Assembly: GCA_002434305.1 (NCBI GenBank)
Contig: DJJU01000011.1
Location: 186,001 to 250,000, forward strand
Source: Alicycliphilus sp. UBA6560
GTDB taxonomy: Bacteria; Pseudomonadota; Gammaproteobacteria; Burkholderiales; Burkholderiaceae_C
Length of the DNA: 64,000 nucleotides
Direction: 5' to 3'
The notes beneath the pieces are model-generated. The model was given only the letters and a program-made list of their open reading frames with translations, was not told the DNA's origin and made no database searches. Below, in pieces: positions 23,873 to 32,176 of the stretch. Position numbers and translations under genes: made by a program. How positions within the stretch are numbered: the first letter of the stretch is position 1; every line of letters starts with the position of its first letter.

Positions 23873-26128
23873 GGCCGTGGCGTGTGCGGCGTCAGGACCA
23901 CGGGGATGGACTTGGAGGTGGGCGTGCCCACACCCTCGGCCACCGAATCCAGCGGCACCAGCGGGTTGGTCTCGGGGTAGTAGGCCGCCAGGTTGCCGCG
24001 CGGGATGTCGTAGGGCACCAGCACGAAGCCGTGCACGCTGCGCTGCACGCCGTCGTCCCAGACGGTGTGGATGTCGACCCGGTCGCCGCCGGCCAGGCCC
24101 AGCGCGGCGATGTCCTCGGGGTGGATGAAGACCACCTGGCGCTGGCCCTGCACGCCGCGGTAGCGGTCGTTCAGGCCGTAGATGGTGGTGTTGTACTGGT
24201 CGTGCGAACGGGTGGACAGCAGCGTGAACAGCGCCCGCCCCTCGTGCCGCTGCGGGCCGGGTGCCGGCACCGCGTGCACGGAGAACTGCGCCCTGCCGCT
24301 GGCTGGCGGCGTTGCGCAGCCGAAAGCCGCCGGGCACGGCCACGCGGGCGTTGAAGTCGGCGAAATCGGGAAAGACCTTTTCGATCTCATCGCGGATGCG
24401 GGCGTAGTCCTGCACCAGCCAGGCCCAGGGCACGCTGGAGCGCTCACCCAGCGTGGCGGCGGCCAGGCGGGCGACGATGGCCGGCTCGGACAGCAGCTCG
24501 GCCGAGGCCGGCGGATTCATGCCCATGGAGAGGTGCACCATGCTCATCGAATCTTCCACCGTCACGCCCTGCGGGCCGCCGGCCTGCATGTCGATTTCGG
24601 TGCGGCCCAGGCAGGGCAGGATCAGCGCCTCGCGCCCATGCACCACGTGGCTGCGGTTGAGCTTGGTGGCCACGTGCACGGTCAGGCCGCACCGGCGCAG
24701 GCCGGCCCAGGTGGCGGCGGTGTCGGGCGTGGCGGCAGCAAAGTTGCCGCCCAGGGCGAAGAACACCTTGCAGCGCCCTTCGCGCATCTGGCGGATGGCG
24801 CCCACCGTGTCCACGCCATGCGCGCGCGGCGGCGCAAAACCATAGACCTGCTGCAGCCGGTCCAGCAGCGCCGGCGGCGGCGCCTCCCAGATGCCCATGG
24901 TGCGGTCGCCCTGCACGTTGCTGTGCCCGCGCACCGGACAGGGGCCTGCGCCCTCGCGGCCGATGTTGCCGCGCAGCAGCAGCAGGTTGACGATGGCGCC
25001 AATGGTGGCCACCGCGTGCCGGTGCTGGGTAATGCCCATGCCCCAGCAGGCAATCACGCGCTCGGCGCCGATGTACACGTCGCCGGCGGCGCGCAGCTGC
25101 GCCTCGCTCAGGCCCGAGGCGTCCTGCAGCTGCGCCCAGGGCGTCTGCGCGATCTGCGCGGCCAGGGCATCAAAGCCCGTGGTGTGCTCGGCGATGAAGT
25201 CCTCGTGGAGCACGCCGCCGCGCTGCGCGTGCATCTCCAGCACGTGCTTGGCGATGCCGGTGACGGCCGCCAGGTCGCCGCCCACGCGCAGCTGCAGGTA
25301 GTGCGTGCTGATGGGCGAGGAGCCCAGCGTGGCCATCTGCAGCTTGTCCTGCGGGTCGGCGAAGCGCTCCAGTCCGCGCTCGCGCAGCGGGTTGAAGCTG
25401 ACGATGCGCGCGCCGCGCTTGTGCGCCGCGCGCAGCTCGCCCAGCATGCGCGGGTGGTTGGTGCCGGGGTTCTGGCCGAAGATGAAGATGGCGTCGGCGC
25501 GCTCGAAGTCCGCCAAGGTCACCGTGCCCTTGCCCGTGCCCACCTGGGCGCGCATGGCGGCGCCGCTGGCCTCGTGGCACATGTTGGAGCAGTCGGGGAA
25601 GTTGTTGGTGCCGAACTGGCGCACGAACAGCTGGTACAGGAAGGCCGCCTCGTTGCTGGTGCGCCCGGAGGTGTAGAAGATGGCCTCGTTGGGGTCGGCC
25701 AGCGCATTCAGGTGCCGCGCGATGAGCATGAAGGCCTCGTCCCAGGCGATGGGCAGATAGCGGTCGCTGGCGGCGTCGTAGCGCATGGGGTGGGTGAGGC
25801 GGCCCTGATCCTCCAGCCAGAAGTCGCTTTGCCGCTCCAGCTCGGCCACGGTGTGGCGGGCGAAGAATTCCGGCGTGGCGCGCCGCGCCGTGGCTTCGGC
25901 CGCCACGGCCTTGGCGCCGTTCTCGCAGAACTCGAAGGTGGAGTGGTGGTTGCGGTCGGGCCAGGCGCAGCCGGGGCAGTCGAAGCCGTCCGGCTGGTTG
26001 GCAGACAGCAGGGTCTTGGCGCCCTTGAAGGGGATGCCCTGGGCCAGCAGCGTGTCCTTCACGCTGGCCAGCGCCCGCCACCCGCCTGCGGGGCCGTCAT
26101 AGCGGGTGATCTTCTGTTCGGTGGTCAT
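23869..26128 (-). pseudogene. FdhF/YdeP-like molybdopterin oxidoreductase, frameshifted
   Basis: This is a molybdopterin-dependent oxidoreductase of the FdhF-like (YdeP) family. The N-terminal part reads from 26128 (MTTEQKITRYDGPAGGW) with FDCPGCAWPD, a CxxC pair typical of the family, and GTNNFPDCSNMCHEASG. At about 24301 the frame breaks: upstream it ends GGFRLRNAAS, while the C-terminal molybdopterin-binding domain (SGRAQFSVHAVPAPG to TSKSIPVVL) continues one base over. A few residues normally joining NAA to SGRAQF also seem missing, which fits a deletion of about 20 nt. The far 3' end overlaps the next gene by ATGA. It could be a true pseudogene or an assembly error. No selenocysteine TGA is involved. 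Confidence 0.8.
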
Positions 26129-26275
26129 GCCCTGCATCTTGCGGCCTTGGCGCGCGGTGTCAATCGAGCCGGATGCGCTGCGGCTTCTTCTGACAGCGCG
26201 GCGCCGCGCGGGTGTCTACAAGAAGGCCGTTGCCCGCTTGCCACTTCGTTCATTCACTTTCCACCGGAGGCGCCG

Positions 26276-26515
26276 ATGGCCCACATACCCGACTCGAAGA
26301 TCGAACCGTCCGACCCGCCCATCCACCCCCGCAAGGTGCTGGCCATCGTGGACCTGCGCCGCGCCGTGGGCATCATCGCCGTGGTGCTGGCGCTGGTGCT
26401 GCTGGTGGCGGGGCTGGGCCGGCTGTTCGCATCCAGCGACGATCCCTACCTGCCAGAGAGCCGTACCGCCACCGGGGCGAATGCGCCGGCCATTCCCGTG
26501 CCGCCGGCACGCTGA
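26276..26515 (+). CDS. Small single-span membrane protein, hypothetical
   Basis: A 79-residue protein, with ATG preceded by CCGGAGGCG. It has a polar N-terminus (residues 1-30), one hydrophobic segment (about 31-52, VGIIAVVLALVLLVAGLG), and a Pro/Ala-rich tail. The tail includes FASSDDPYLPESRTA. Function is unknown. It is divergent from the molybdoenzyme gene, with a 147-bp gap that must hold both promoters. The good ribosome binding site and clean stop support it as a real gene. Confidence 0.65.
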   Translation: MAHIPDSKIEPSDPPIHPRKVLAIVDLRRAVGIIAVVLALVLLVAGLGRLFASSDDPYLPESRTATGANAPAIPVPPAR

Positions 26516-26539
26516 GCGCAGGCGGCGGAGGGTTTAGGT

Positions 26540-26597
26540 GTTTTTTTCCCTCTATCCCTTGTGCAGCAAGCGCCAGCAGCTATCAAATGAGCAGCAA
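26540..26597 (+). repeat. Family-A repeat, copy 7
   Basis: Core CAAGCGCCAGCAGCTAT; the 5' arm is degenerate (TCTATCCCTT). It sits between the small membrane protein and the convergent apbC. Confidence 0.75.
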
Positions 26598-26660
26598 GCA
26601 CATGCCAGCTGGGCAGACGGGCAAGTCCCCCGTCGCCTGGCGCCTGGCGCCTGGCGCCGC

Positions 26661-27752
26661 TCAGGTTTTCTTGCTGATGGTGATGGTCGGGAACTTGGCG
26701 GAGAAATCCTTGGACTGCTGGGCGATCTTCACCGCTACCTTCCGGGCAATGTCCTTGTACATGCCCGAAACCTCGCCGTCCGGCTCGGCCGCCACCGTGG
26801 GCCGGCCGCTGTCGGCCTGCTCGCGGATGGACATCTTCAAGGGCAGCGCGCCCAGGTAGTCCAGGCCCTGCGCCTCGGCCATCTTCTTGCCGCCCTCGTG
26901 GCCGAAGATGTGCTCGGCATGGCCGCAGTTGCTGCACACGTGCACGGCCATGTTCTCCACCAGGCCCAGGATGGGCACGCTCACCTTCTGGAACATGGTG
27001 ATGCCCTTTTTGGCGTCGATCAGGGCGATGTCCTGCGGCGTGGTGACGATCACCGCCCCGGTCAGCGGCACCTTCTGCGCCATGGTCAGCTGGATGTCGC
27101 CCGTGCCCGGCGGCATGTCCACGACCAGGTAGTCCAGGTTGTCCCAGCGCGTCTGGGTGATGAGCTGCTCCAGCGCCTGGCTGGCCATGGGGCCGCGCCA
27201 GATCATGGCCTGCGCCTCGTCCACCAGGAAGCCGATGGAGTTGATCTGCAGGCCCATGGCGCGCTTGGGCTCCATGAACTTGCCGTCCAGGCTCTCGGGC
27301 TTGCCGCTGGTGGCGGTCATGGTGGGCATGCTGGGGCCGTAGACGTCGGCGTCCAGCAGGCCCACCTGAGCGCCCTCGGCCGCCAGGGCCAGGGCCAGGT
27401 TCACGGCGGTGGTGCTCTTGCCCACGCCGCCCTTGCCGGAGGACACGGCGATGATGTTCTTCACGCCCGGCAGCAGCTGCACGCCGCGCTGCACGGCGTG
27501 GGCAATGATCTTGCTGGCGACGTTGACCGAGACGTTGTCCACACCCGGCAGGGTACGGGCGGCGGCGATGAACTGGCTACGCAGCGCGGGGATGACGCTC
27601 TTGGCCGGGTAGCCCAGCTCCACTTCGAAGGATACGTCGCCGCCATTGATCTGCACGTTGCGCACGGCGCGCGTGCTGACGAAGTCGCTGCCGGTCTGCG
27701 GGTCCTTGACGCTGGCGAGCGCCGCCAGCAGGTCCTGTTCTGTGATTGCCAT
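26661..27752 (-). CDS. apbC: Iron-sulfur cluster carrier ApbC/Mrp
   Basis: A 363-residue MinD/Mrp-type P-loop ATPase that assembles and transfers 4Fe-4S clusters. An N-terminal MIP18 (DUF59) domain (residues 1-85) precedes the deviant Walker A SSGKGGVGKST, switch motif LLDADVYGPSMP, VVDMPPGTGD and the CxxC cluster-binding pair in CSNCGH. The ATG at 27752 (MAITEQDLL) gives the family start; the longer in-frame ORF above it is discarded. It is a single-gene unit bracketed by family-A repeats on both sides. Confidence 0.96.
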   Translation of the reverse strand: MAITEQDLLAALASVKDPQTGSDFVSTRAVRNVQINGGDVSFEVELGYPAKSVIPALRSQFIAAARTLPGVDNVSVNVASKIIAHAVQRGVQLLPGVKNIIAVSSGKGGVGKSTTAVNLALALAAEGAQVGLLDADVYGPSMPTMTATSGKPESLDGKFMEPKRAMGLQINSIGFLVDEAQAMIWRGPMASQALEQLITQTRWDNLDYLVVDMPPGTGDIQLTMAQKVPLTGAVIVTTPQDIALIDAKKGITMFQKVSVPILGLVENMAVHVCSNCGHAEHIFGHEGGKKMAEAQGLDYLGALPLKMSIREQADSGRPTVAAEPDGEVSGMYKDIARKVAVKIAQQSKDFSAKFPTITISKKT

Positions 27753-27856
27753 GAAAGGGATGCCCTCGCTGTGTCGTTGGTTCGATGCAGGCGGCGCCAG
27801 GCCGCCCAGAGCTCCGAGTCTAGCCAGCCGCACTTGTCATGCCGCCGGCAGGGCGA

Positions 27857-27918
27857 TTCAAGCCAAAAGTGGCTCCAGCGCCCGCCAGTCAAGCGCAAGC
27901 AGCTATTGTTTCAGTAGC
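27857..27918 (+). repeat. Family-A repeat, copy 8
   Basis: Core variant CAAGCGCAAGCAGCTAT; starts TTCAAGCCAAAAGTGGC. It lies between the apbC start and the selD stop and ends five bases before that stop. Confidence 0.78.
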
Positions 27919-27922
27919 ACCC

Positions 27923-28990
27923 TCAGGCCCGCACCTGCAGCCCCGCCGCCCCGCCCTGCACGCCGCCGACCACGGCCGCATGCGCGAAGCCTTCGCGCGC
28001 GAAGGTGGCCAGCACCTCGTCCACGCTGTCCGGCGCGCAGGCCACCAGCAAGCCGCCCGATGTCTGCGGGTCGGTCAGCAGGGCCTGAGCCGTGCTGGGC
28101 AGTCCGGCGCCCAGCGTCACGTCCTTGCCGTAGCCGGCCCAGTTGCGTGCGCTGGCGCCGGTCACGAAGCCCTGCGCGGCCAGCTCGGGCACGCCGGGCA
28201 GCAGCGGCACGCGCGCCCAGTCCACCTGCACCGCCACGCCCGCGCCGCGCGCCATCTCCAGCGCGTGGCCGGCCAGGCCGAAGCCCGTCACGTCGGTGAT
28301 GGCGTGCACGCCGTCCAGCGCTGCCAGCAGCGGGCCGGGGGTGTTCAGGCGTGTGGTGCTGTCGATCATTTGGCGGTAGTGGGCATCGGAGAGCTGCTCC
28401 TTCTTGAGCGCCGCCGAGTACACGCCCACGCCCAGCGGCTTGCCCAGGATGAGCACGTCGCCCGGCCGCGCGCCGGCGTTCCTGCGCACCCGCTCGGGAT
28501 GCACCAGGCCCATGGCGACCAGGCCGTAGATGGGTTCGACCGAGTCGATGGTGTGCCCTCCCGCCACCGGGATGCCGGCGGCGCGGCACACGTCCTGCCC
28601 GCCGCGCAGGATGGCTCCTATGGTCTCCAGGGGTAGCTGGTTGACCGGCATGGCCACCAGCGCCAGCGCCATGATGGGCTTGCCGCCCATGGCGTACACG
28701 TCCGACAGGGCGTTGGTCGCGGCGATGCGGCCGAACTCGTACGGGTCGTCCACGATGGGCATGAAGAAGTCGGTCGTCGCCACCAGCGCCTGCGTGTCGT
28801 TCAGACGGTAGACGGCCGCGTCGTCGGCCGTCTCCAGCCCCACCAGCAGCTCGGGCGGCACCACGCCGGCCGCGCCGCTTTGGGCCAGGATCTGCGACAG
28901 CACGCCCGGCGCGATCTTGCAGCCGCAGCCGCCGCCGTGCGACAGGGAGGTCAGACGGGGAGCGCGAGTGGAGGGTTCGGAAGCATTCAT
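27923..28990 (-). CDS. selD: Selenide, water dikinase SelD
   Basis: A 355-residue AIRS-family enzyme that makes selenophosphate from selenide and ATP, the selenium donor for selenocysteine and 2-selenouridine. The active site HGGGCGCKIAPG carries Cys where some homologues have selenocysteine; the adjacent Lys is conserved. Other family blocks are DDAAVYRLND, TTDFFMPIVDDPYEFGRIAATNALSD and GGHTIDS. It is divergent from the tRNA 2-selenouridine synthase gene with a gap of 50-115 bp, so the two probably share a control region. No selA or selB is in the window. Confidence 0.96.
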   Translation of the reverse strand: MNASEPSTRAPRLTSLSHGGGCGCKIAPGVLSQILAQSGAAGVVPPELLVGLETADDAAVYRLNDTQALVATTDFFMPIVDDPYEFGRIAATNALSDVYAMGGKPIMALALVAMPVNQLPLETIGAILRGGQDVCRAAGIPVAGGHTIDSVEPIYGLVAMGLVHPERVRRNAGARPGDVLILGKPLGVGVYSAALKKEQLSDAHYRQMIDSTTRLNTPGPLLAALDGVHAITDVTGFGLAGHALEMARGAGVAVQVDWARVPLLPGVPELAAQGFVTGASARNWAGYGKDVTLGAGLPSTAQALLTDPQTSGGLLVACAPDSVDEVLATFAREGFAHAAVVGGVQGGAAGLQVRA

Positions 28991-29039
28991 GGCAAGCGGA
29001 AATACACGTTGACGGACAATCGGCTGCCCTCTCCGAAGG

Positions 29040-30155
29040 ATGAGCAGCGCCCGCCGCATGGCGGCCGGGCGCCCCATCATCCCAGATTCACCGCCCCGCC
29101 CGTCCGTGTCCCACCGCAGCCCCATCCGCCCCGAAGACCGCCACGGCTTCGACGCCATCATCGACGCGCGCTCGCCCGCCGAGTTCGCCGAGGACCACAT
29201 TCCCGGCGCCATCAACTGCCCTGTGCTGAGCGACGAGGAGCGCGCCATCGTGGGCACCATCTACGTCCAGCAAAGCGCCTTCGAGGCACGGCGCGTCGGC
29301 GGCGGCTTCGTCGCGGCCAACCTGGCGCGCCACCTGGCCGGGCCGCTGGCCGACAAGCCGCACGGCTGGCGCCCGTTGGTGTATTGCTGGCGCGGCGGCC
29401 TGCGCAGCGGCTCCATGGTGCAGTGGCTGCGCCTGGTGGGCTGGGACGCACAGCAGTTGGCCGGCGGCTACAAGTCCTTCCGCCGCCACGTCATGGAGCA
29501 GATCCAGGCCCTGGTGCCGCGGCTGCAGCTGCGCGTGCTGGTGGGCGCAACCGGCAGCGCCAAGACGCGCGTGCTGCACGCCCTGCAGGCCCAGGGGGCG
29601 CAGGCCATCGACCTGGAAGGCCTGGCCCGGCACAAGGGCTCGCTGCTGGGCGCGCTGCCCGGCGTGGCCCAGCCCTCGCAAAAGCACTTCGAGACCCAGC
29701 TGGCCGCCGTTCTGGAACGCCTGGACCTGGACCAGCCCGTGTACGTGGAAGGCGAGAGCGCGCGCATCGGCCGCATCTCCGTGCCCGTGCCGCTGGTGCA
29801 GGGCCTGCGCAACGCGCGCTGCATCGAGATCGAAGCACCCCCCGAGGAACGCCTGGCCTTCCTGCTGCGCGACTACCGCTACCTGGGCGACGACCGCCAG
29901 GCCCTGGCCGACCGCCTGGCCCAGCTGACGGAGCTGCACGGCCGCCAGACCGTGCAGCGCTGGCAGCAGTGGGCGCACGCCGGCGAGCTGCCGGCTCTCT
30001 TCGACGAGCTGATGCGCCTGCACTACGACCCGCACTACGGCCGCTCGCAGGCGCGCAACTTCACCCGCTGGGACGAGCGCCAGCGCGTGGCCGCACCCGA
30101 CCTGTCGCCCGCCGGCATCGACACGCTGGCGCAGGCCATACGCGCACTGGATTGA
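29040..30155 (+). CDS. mnmH: tRNA 2-selenouridine synthase (SelU/MnmH)
   Basis: A 371-residue (or 349 from GTG at 29106) protein with an N-terminal rhodanese domain (DARSPAEFAEDHIPGAINCPV; catalytic Cys in YCWRGGLRSGS) and a C-terminal P-loop domain (VLVGATGSAKTRVL, DLEGLARHKGS). It replaces sulfur of 2-thiouridine at wobble position 34 with selenium from SelD-made selenophosphate. The family homology begins at about EDRHGFDAIIDARSP, so either start fits. Neither has a strong ribosome binding site; the first ATG directly follows GAAGG. Confidence 0.95.
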   Translation: MSSARRMAAGRPIIPDSPPRPSVSHRSPIRPEDRHGFDAIIDARSPAEFAEDHIPGAINCPVLSDEERAIVGTIYVQQSAFEARRVGGGFVAANLARHLAGPLADKPHGWRPLVYCWRGGLRSGSMVQWLRLVGWDAQQLAGGYKSFRRHVMEQIQALVPRLQLRVLVGATGSAKTRVLHALQAQGAQAIDLEGLARHKGSLLGALPGVAQPSQKHFETQLAAVLERLDLDQPVYVEGESARIGRISVPVPLVQGLRNARCIEIEAPPEERLAFLLRDYRYLGDDRQALADRLAQLTELHGRQTVQRWQQWAHAGELPALFDELMRLHYDPHYGRSQARNFTRWDERQRVAAPDLSPAGIDTLAQAIRALD

Positions 30156-30158
30156 GGA

Positions 30159-30222
30159 TTTCCAATGAAATATGCCTCCAGCGCTTTCCAGTCAAGCGCC
30201 AGTAGCTATATTTTCAATAGCA
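30159..30222 (+). repeat. Family-A repeat, copy 9
   Basis: Core CAAGCGCCAGTAGCTAT with arm GCCTCCAGCGCTT; begins just after the mnmH stop and ends in CAATAGCAAG about 45 bp before the next start. Confidence 0.78.
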
Positions 30223-30268
30223 AGATAACTGTGCCGCTTCTCTCCCCTTTCAGAAAGACCGCCTCGCC

Positions 30269-30868
30269 GTGAAATTCAAAATGGCCCCGAATTCGGGCTT
30301 CGCCGTCCTGCTGCGCTCGCCTTGGTGGGTGAGCTTCGCCGTGGCCGGCGCCATCGTGCTGGTGTGCGCCGCATTGCTGCCCTCGCACCTGGTGCCCTTC
30401 GCCGCCGCAGGCGCCCTGCCGATCGCGGTCATCGGCTGCATCGCCGCCTGGCGCCAGTGGCGCGCGCCCAGCGCGGCCCGGGTGGAGGCCGCGCGCGCCG
30501 CGGCCGCCGCCCTGCCCTGGCGCGAATTCAGCGCACTGCTGACCCGCGCCTGGACGGCCGAGGGCCATGGCGTGCAGCCGCTGCCGGGCGGCGCACAGGC
30601 AGCCGACCTGCGCTTGGTGCGTGGCGACGGCTCCGGCCAGTCCATCCTGGTGGCGGCGCGCCGCTACAAGGCCGCCAGCCACGGCGTGGAGCCGCTGCGC
30701 GCCCTGCATGCGCTGGTGCAAAGCCAGGGCGCCCAGGCCGGCACCTACGTGGTGCTGCAGGGCAGCGTGAGCGACGCGGCGCGCCAGTTCGCCGCCACGC
30801 ACGGCCTGGCCCTGCTGGAGGGCGCGGCGCTGGACGCGCTGCTGCTCAAGGGCCAGCCCGGCTCGTAA
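30269..30868 (+). CDS. Membrane-anchored Mrr/restriction-endonuclease-like protein (degenerate site)
   Basis: A 199-residue protein with two hydrophobic N-terminal segments (SFAVAGAIVLVCAALL and LVPFAAAGALPIAVIGCI) followed by a PD-(D/E)xK-like Mrr domain: WREFSALLTRAWTAEGHGVQPL, then AADLRLVRGDGSGQSILVAARRYK. In active Mrr domains the block after the Asp is Q/ExK (vQCKRY); here it is VAARRY, so both Q/E and K are replaced. The protein is therefore likely inactive as a nuclease. It is separated by 9 bp from the patatin gene, so they are co-transcribed. Function is unknown. Confidence 0.75.
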   Translation: MKFKMAPNSGFAVLLRSPWWVSFAVAGAIVLVCAALLPSHLVPFAAAGALPIAVIGCIAAWRQWRAPSAARVEAARAAAAALPWREFSALLTRAWTAEGHGVQPLPGGAQAADLRLVRGDGSGQSILVAARRYKAASHGVEPLRALHALVQSQGAQAGTYVVLQGSVSDAARQFAATHGLALLEGAALDALLLKGQPGS

Positions 30869-30877
30869 AGCTCCCTT

Positions 30878-32137
30878 ATGCCCGCCGCCGCACCGCCCGC
30901 CAGCGCCTCCCGCACCGGCCTGGTGCTGACCGGCGGCGGCGCCCGCGCGGCCTACCAGGTGGGCGTGCTGGAGGCCATTGCCGATCTGCGCCGGGCCTGC
31001 AACGCACATCGCGACCCCAACCCCTTTCCCATCCTGGCCGGTACCTCGGCCGGGGCCATCAACGCCGCCGCCCTGGCCAGCGGCGCCGACGACTTCGACC
31101 ACGCGGTGCGCAACATGGCGCGGGTGTGGGGCCACTTCGAGTCGCAGCAGGTCTACCGCACCGACCCCATCAGCATGCTGCGCAGCGGCGCGCACTGGCT
31201 CACGCTGCTGTCGCTGGGCTGGGCGCTGGCGCGCTGGCGCTACACACGGCCGCGCTCGCTGCTGGACAACACGCCGCTGGCCCACCTGCTGCACGACATG
31301 GTGCCCCTGGCCCGCCTGCCGATGCTGCTGGAGCGGGGCCACCTGCAGGGGCTGGCGGTGACCGCCTCCAGCTACACCTCGGGCGAGCACATCACCTTCT
31401 TCGATGCGGCCCAGGAGCTGCAGCCCTGGGTGCGCTGGCAGCGGCGCGCCGTGCACAGCCGCATCACGCACCAGCACCTGCTCGCCTCCTCGGCCATTCC
31501 CTTCGTGTTTCCGGCCACGGCCATCCGCATGGGCGGGCATACGCGCTATTTCGGCGACGGCTCCATGCGCCAGACCGCACCCGTCGCCCCGGCCATTCAC
31601 CTGGGTGCCGAGCGCATCCTGGTCATAGGCGCGGGGCACATGCAGGAGACGCAGAAGGACGACCCGCAGGCCCCCATGACCGCCGGCTACCCACCACTGG
31701 CCCAGATAGCCGGCCACGCGCTGTCGGGCATCTTCCTGGACGCGCTGCCGGTGGACCTGGAGCGGCTGCAACGCATCAACACCACGCTGTCGCTGATCCC
31801 GCCCGAGGCGCGGCGCGCCAGCAGCCTGCGGCCGGTGCAGTTGCTGCTGATCTCGCCGTCGCAGCGCCTGGACGGGTTGGCCGTGCGCCACGTGGCACGC
31901 CTGCCGGTGCCCGTGCGCGCGCTGCTGGGCGCCCTGGGCGTGTCCGCCAGCAGCCGGGATCCGCGCAACGCCGCGCTGGCCAGCTACCTGCTGTTCGAGC
32001 GTCCCTACACGCACGAGCTGATGGCACTGGGCCGCGCCGACGCACTGGCGCAGCGGGCGCAGATCTGCGCCTTCTTTGGCTGGCGCGATCCCCAGCAGGA
32101 CGAGGCACCGACCAGGCCGCCGCGGCCTTCTTCCTAA
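30878..32137 (+). CDS. Patatin-like phospholipase
   Basis: A 419-residue serine hydrolase of the patatin family. The oxyanion loop is LTGGGARAAYQVGVLEAI, the nucleophile is Ser57 in GTSAG, and the dyad Asp is D227 in GDGSMRQTAPV. No signal peptide is present. Such enzymes release fatty acids from membrane phospholipids; some act in envelope stress or as effectors. It follows the Mrr-like protein by 9 bp and precedes metG by 39 bp. Confidence 0.92.
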   Translation: MPAAAPPASASRTGLVLTGGGARAAYQVGVLEAIADLRRACNAHRDPNPFPILAGTSAGAINAAALASGADDFDHAVRNMARVWGHFESQQVYRTDPISMLRSGAHWLTLLSLGWALARWRYTRPRSLLDNTPLAHLLHDMVPLARLPMLLERGHLQGLAVTASSYTSGEHITFFDAAQELQPWVRWQRRAVHSRITHQHLLASSAIPFVFPATAIRMGGHTRYFGDGSMRQTAPVAPAIHLGAERILVIGAGHMQETQKDDPQAPMTAGYPPLAQIAGHALSGIFLDALPVDLERLQRINTTLSLIPPEARRASSLRPVQLLLISPSQRLDGLAVRHVARLPVPVRALLGALGVSASSRDPRNAALASYLLFERPYTHELMALGRADALAQRAQICAFFGWRDPQQDEAPTRPPRPSS

Positions 32138-32176
32138 AATGGCGGGTTGTTCAGCGAAAGCCCCACCTCGTTTGCC

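Noticed and set aside
28910..28940. Selenocysteine codon in selD
   Set aside because: The active-site codon is TGC (Cys) in GGGCGCK, not TGA.
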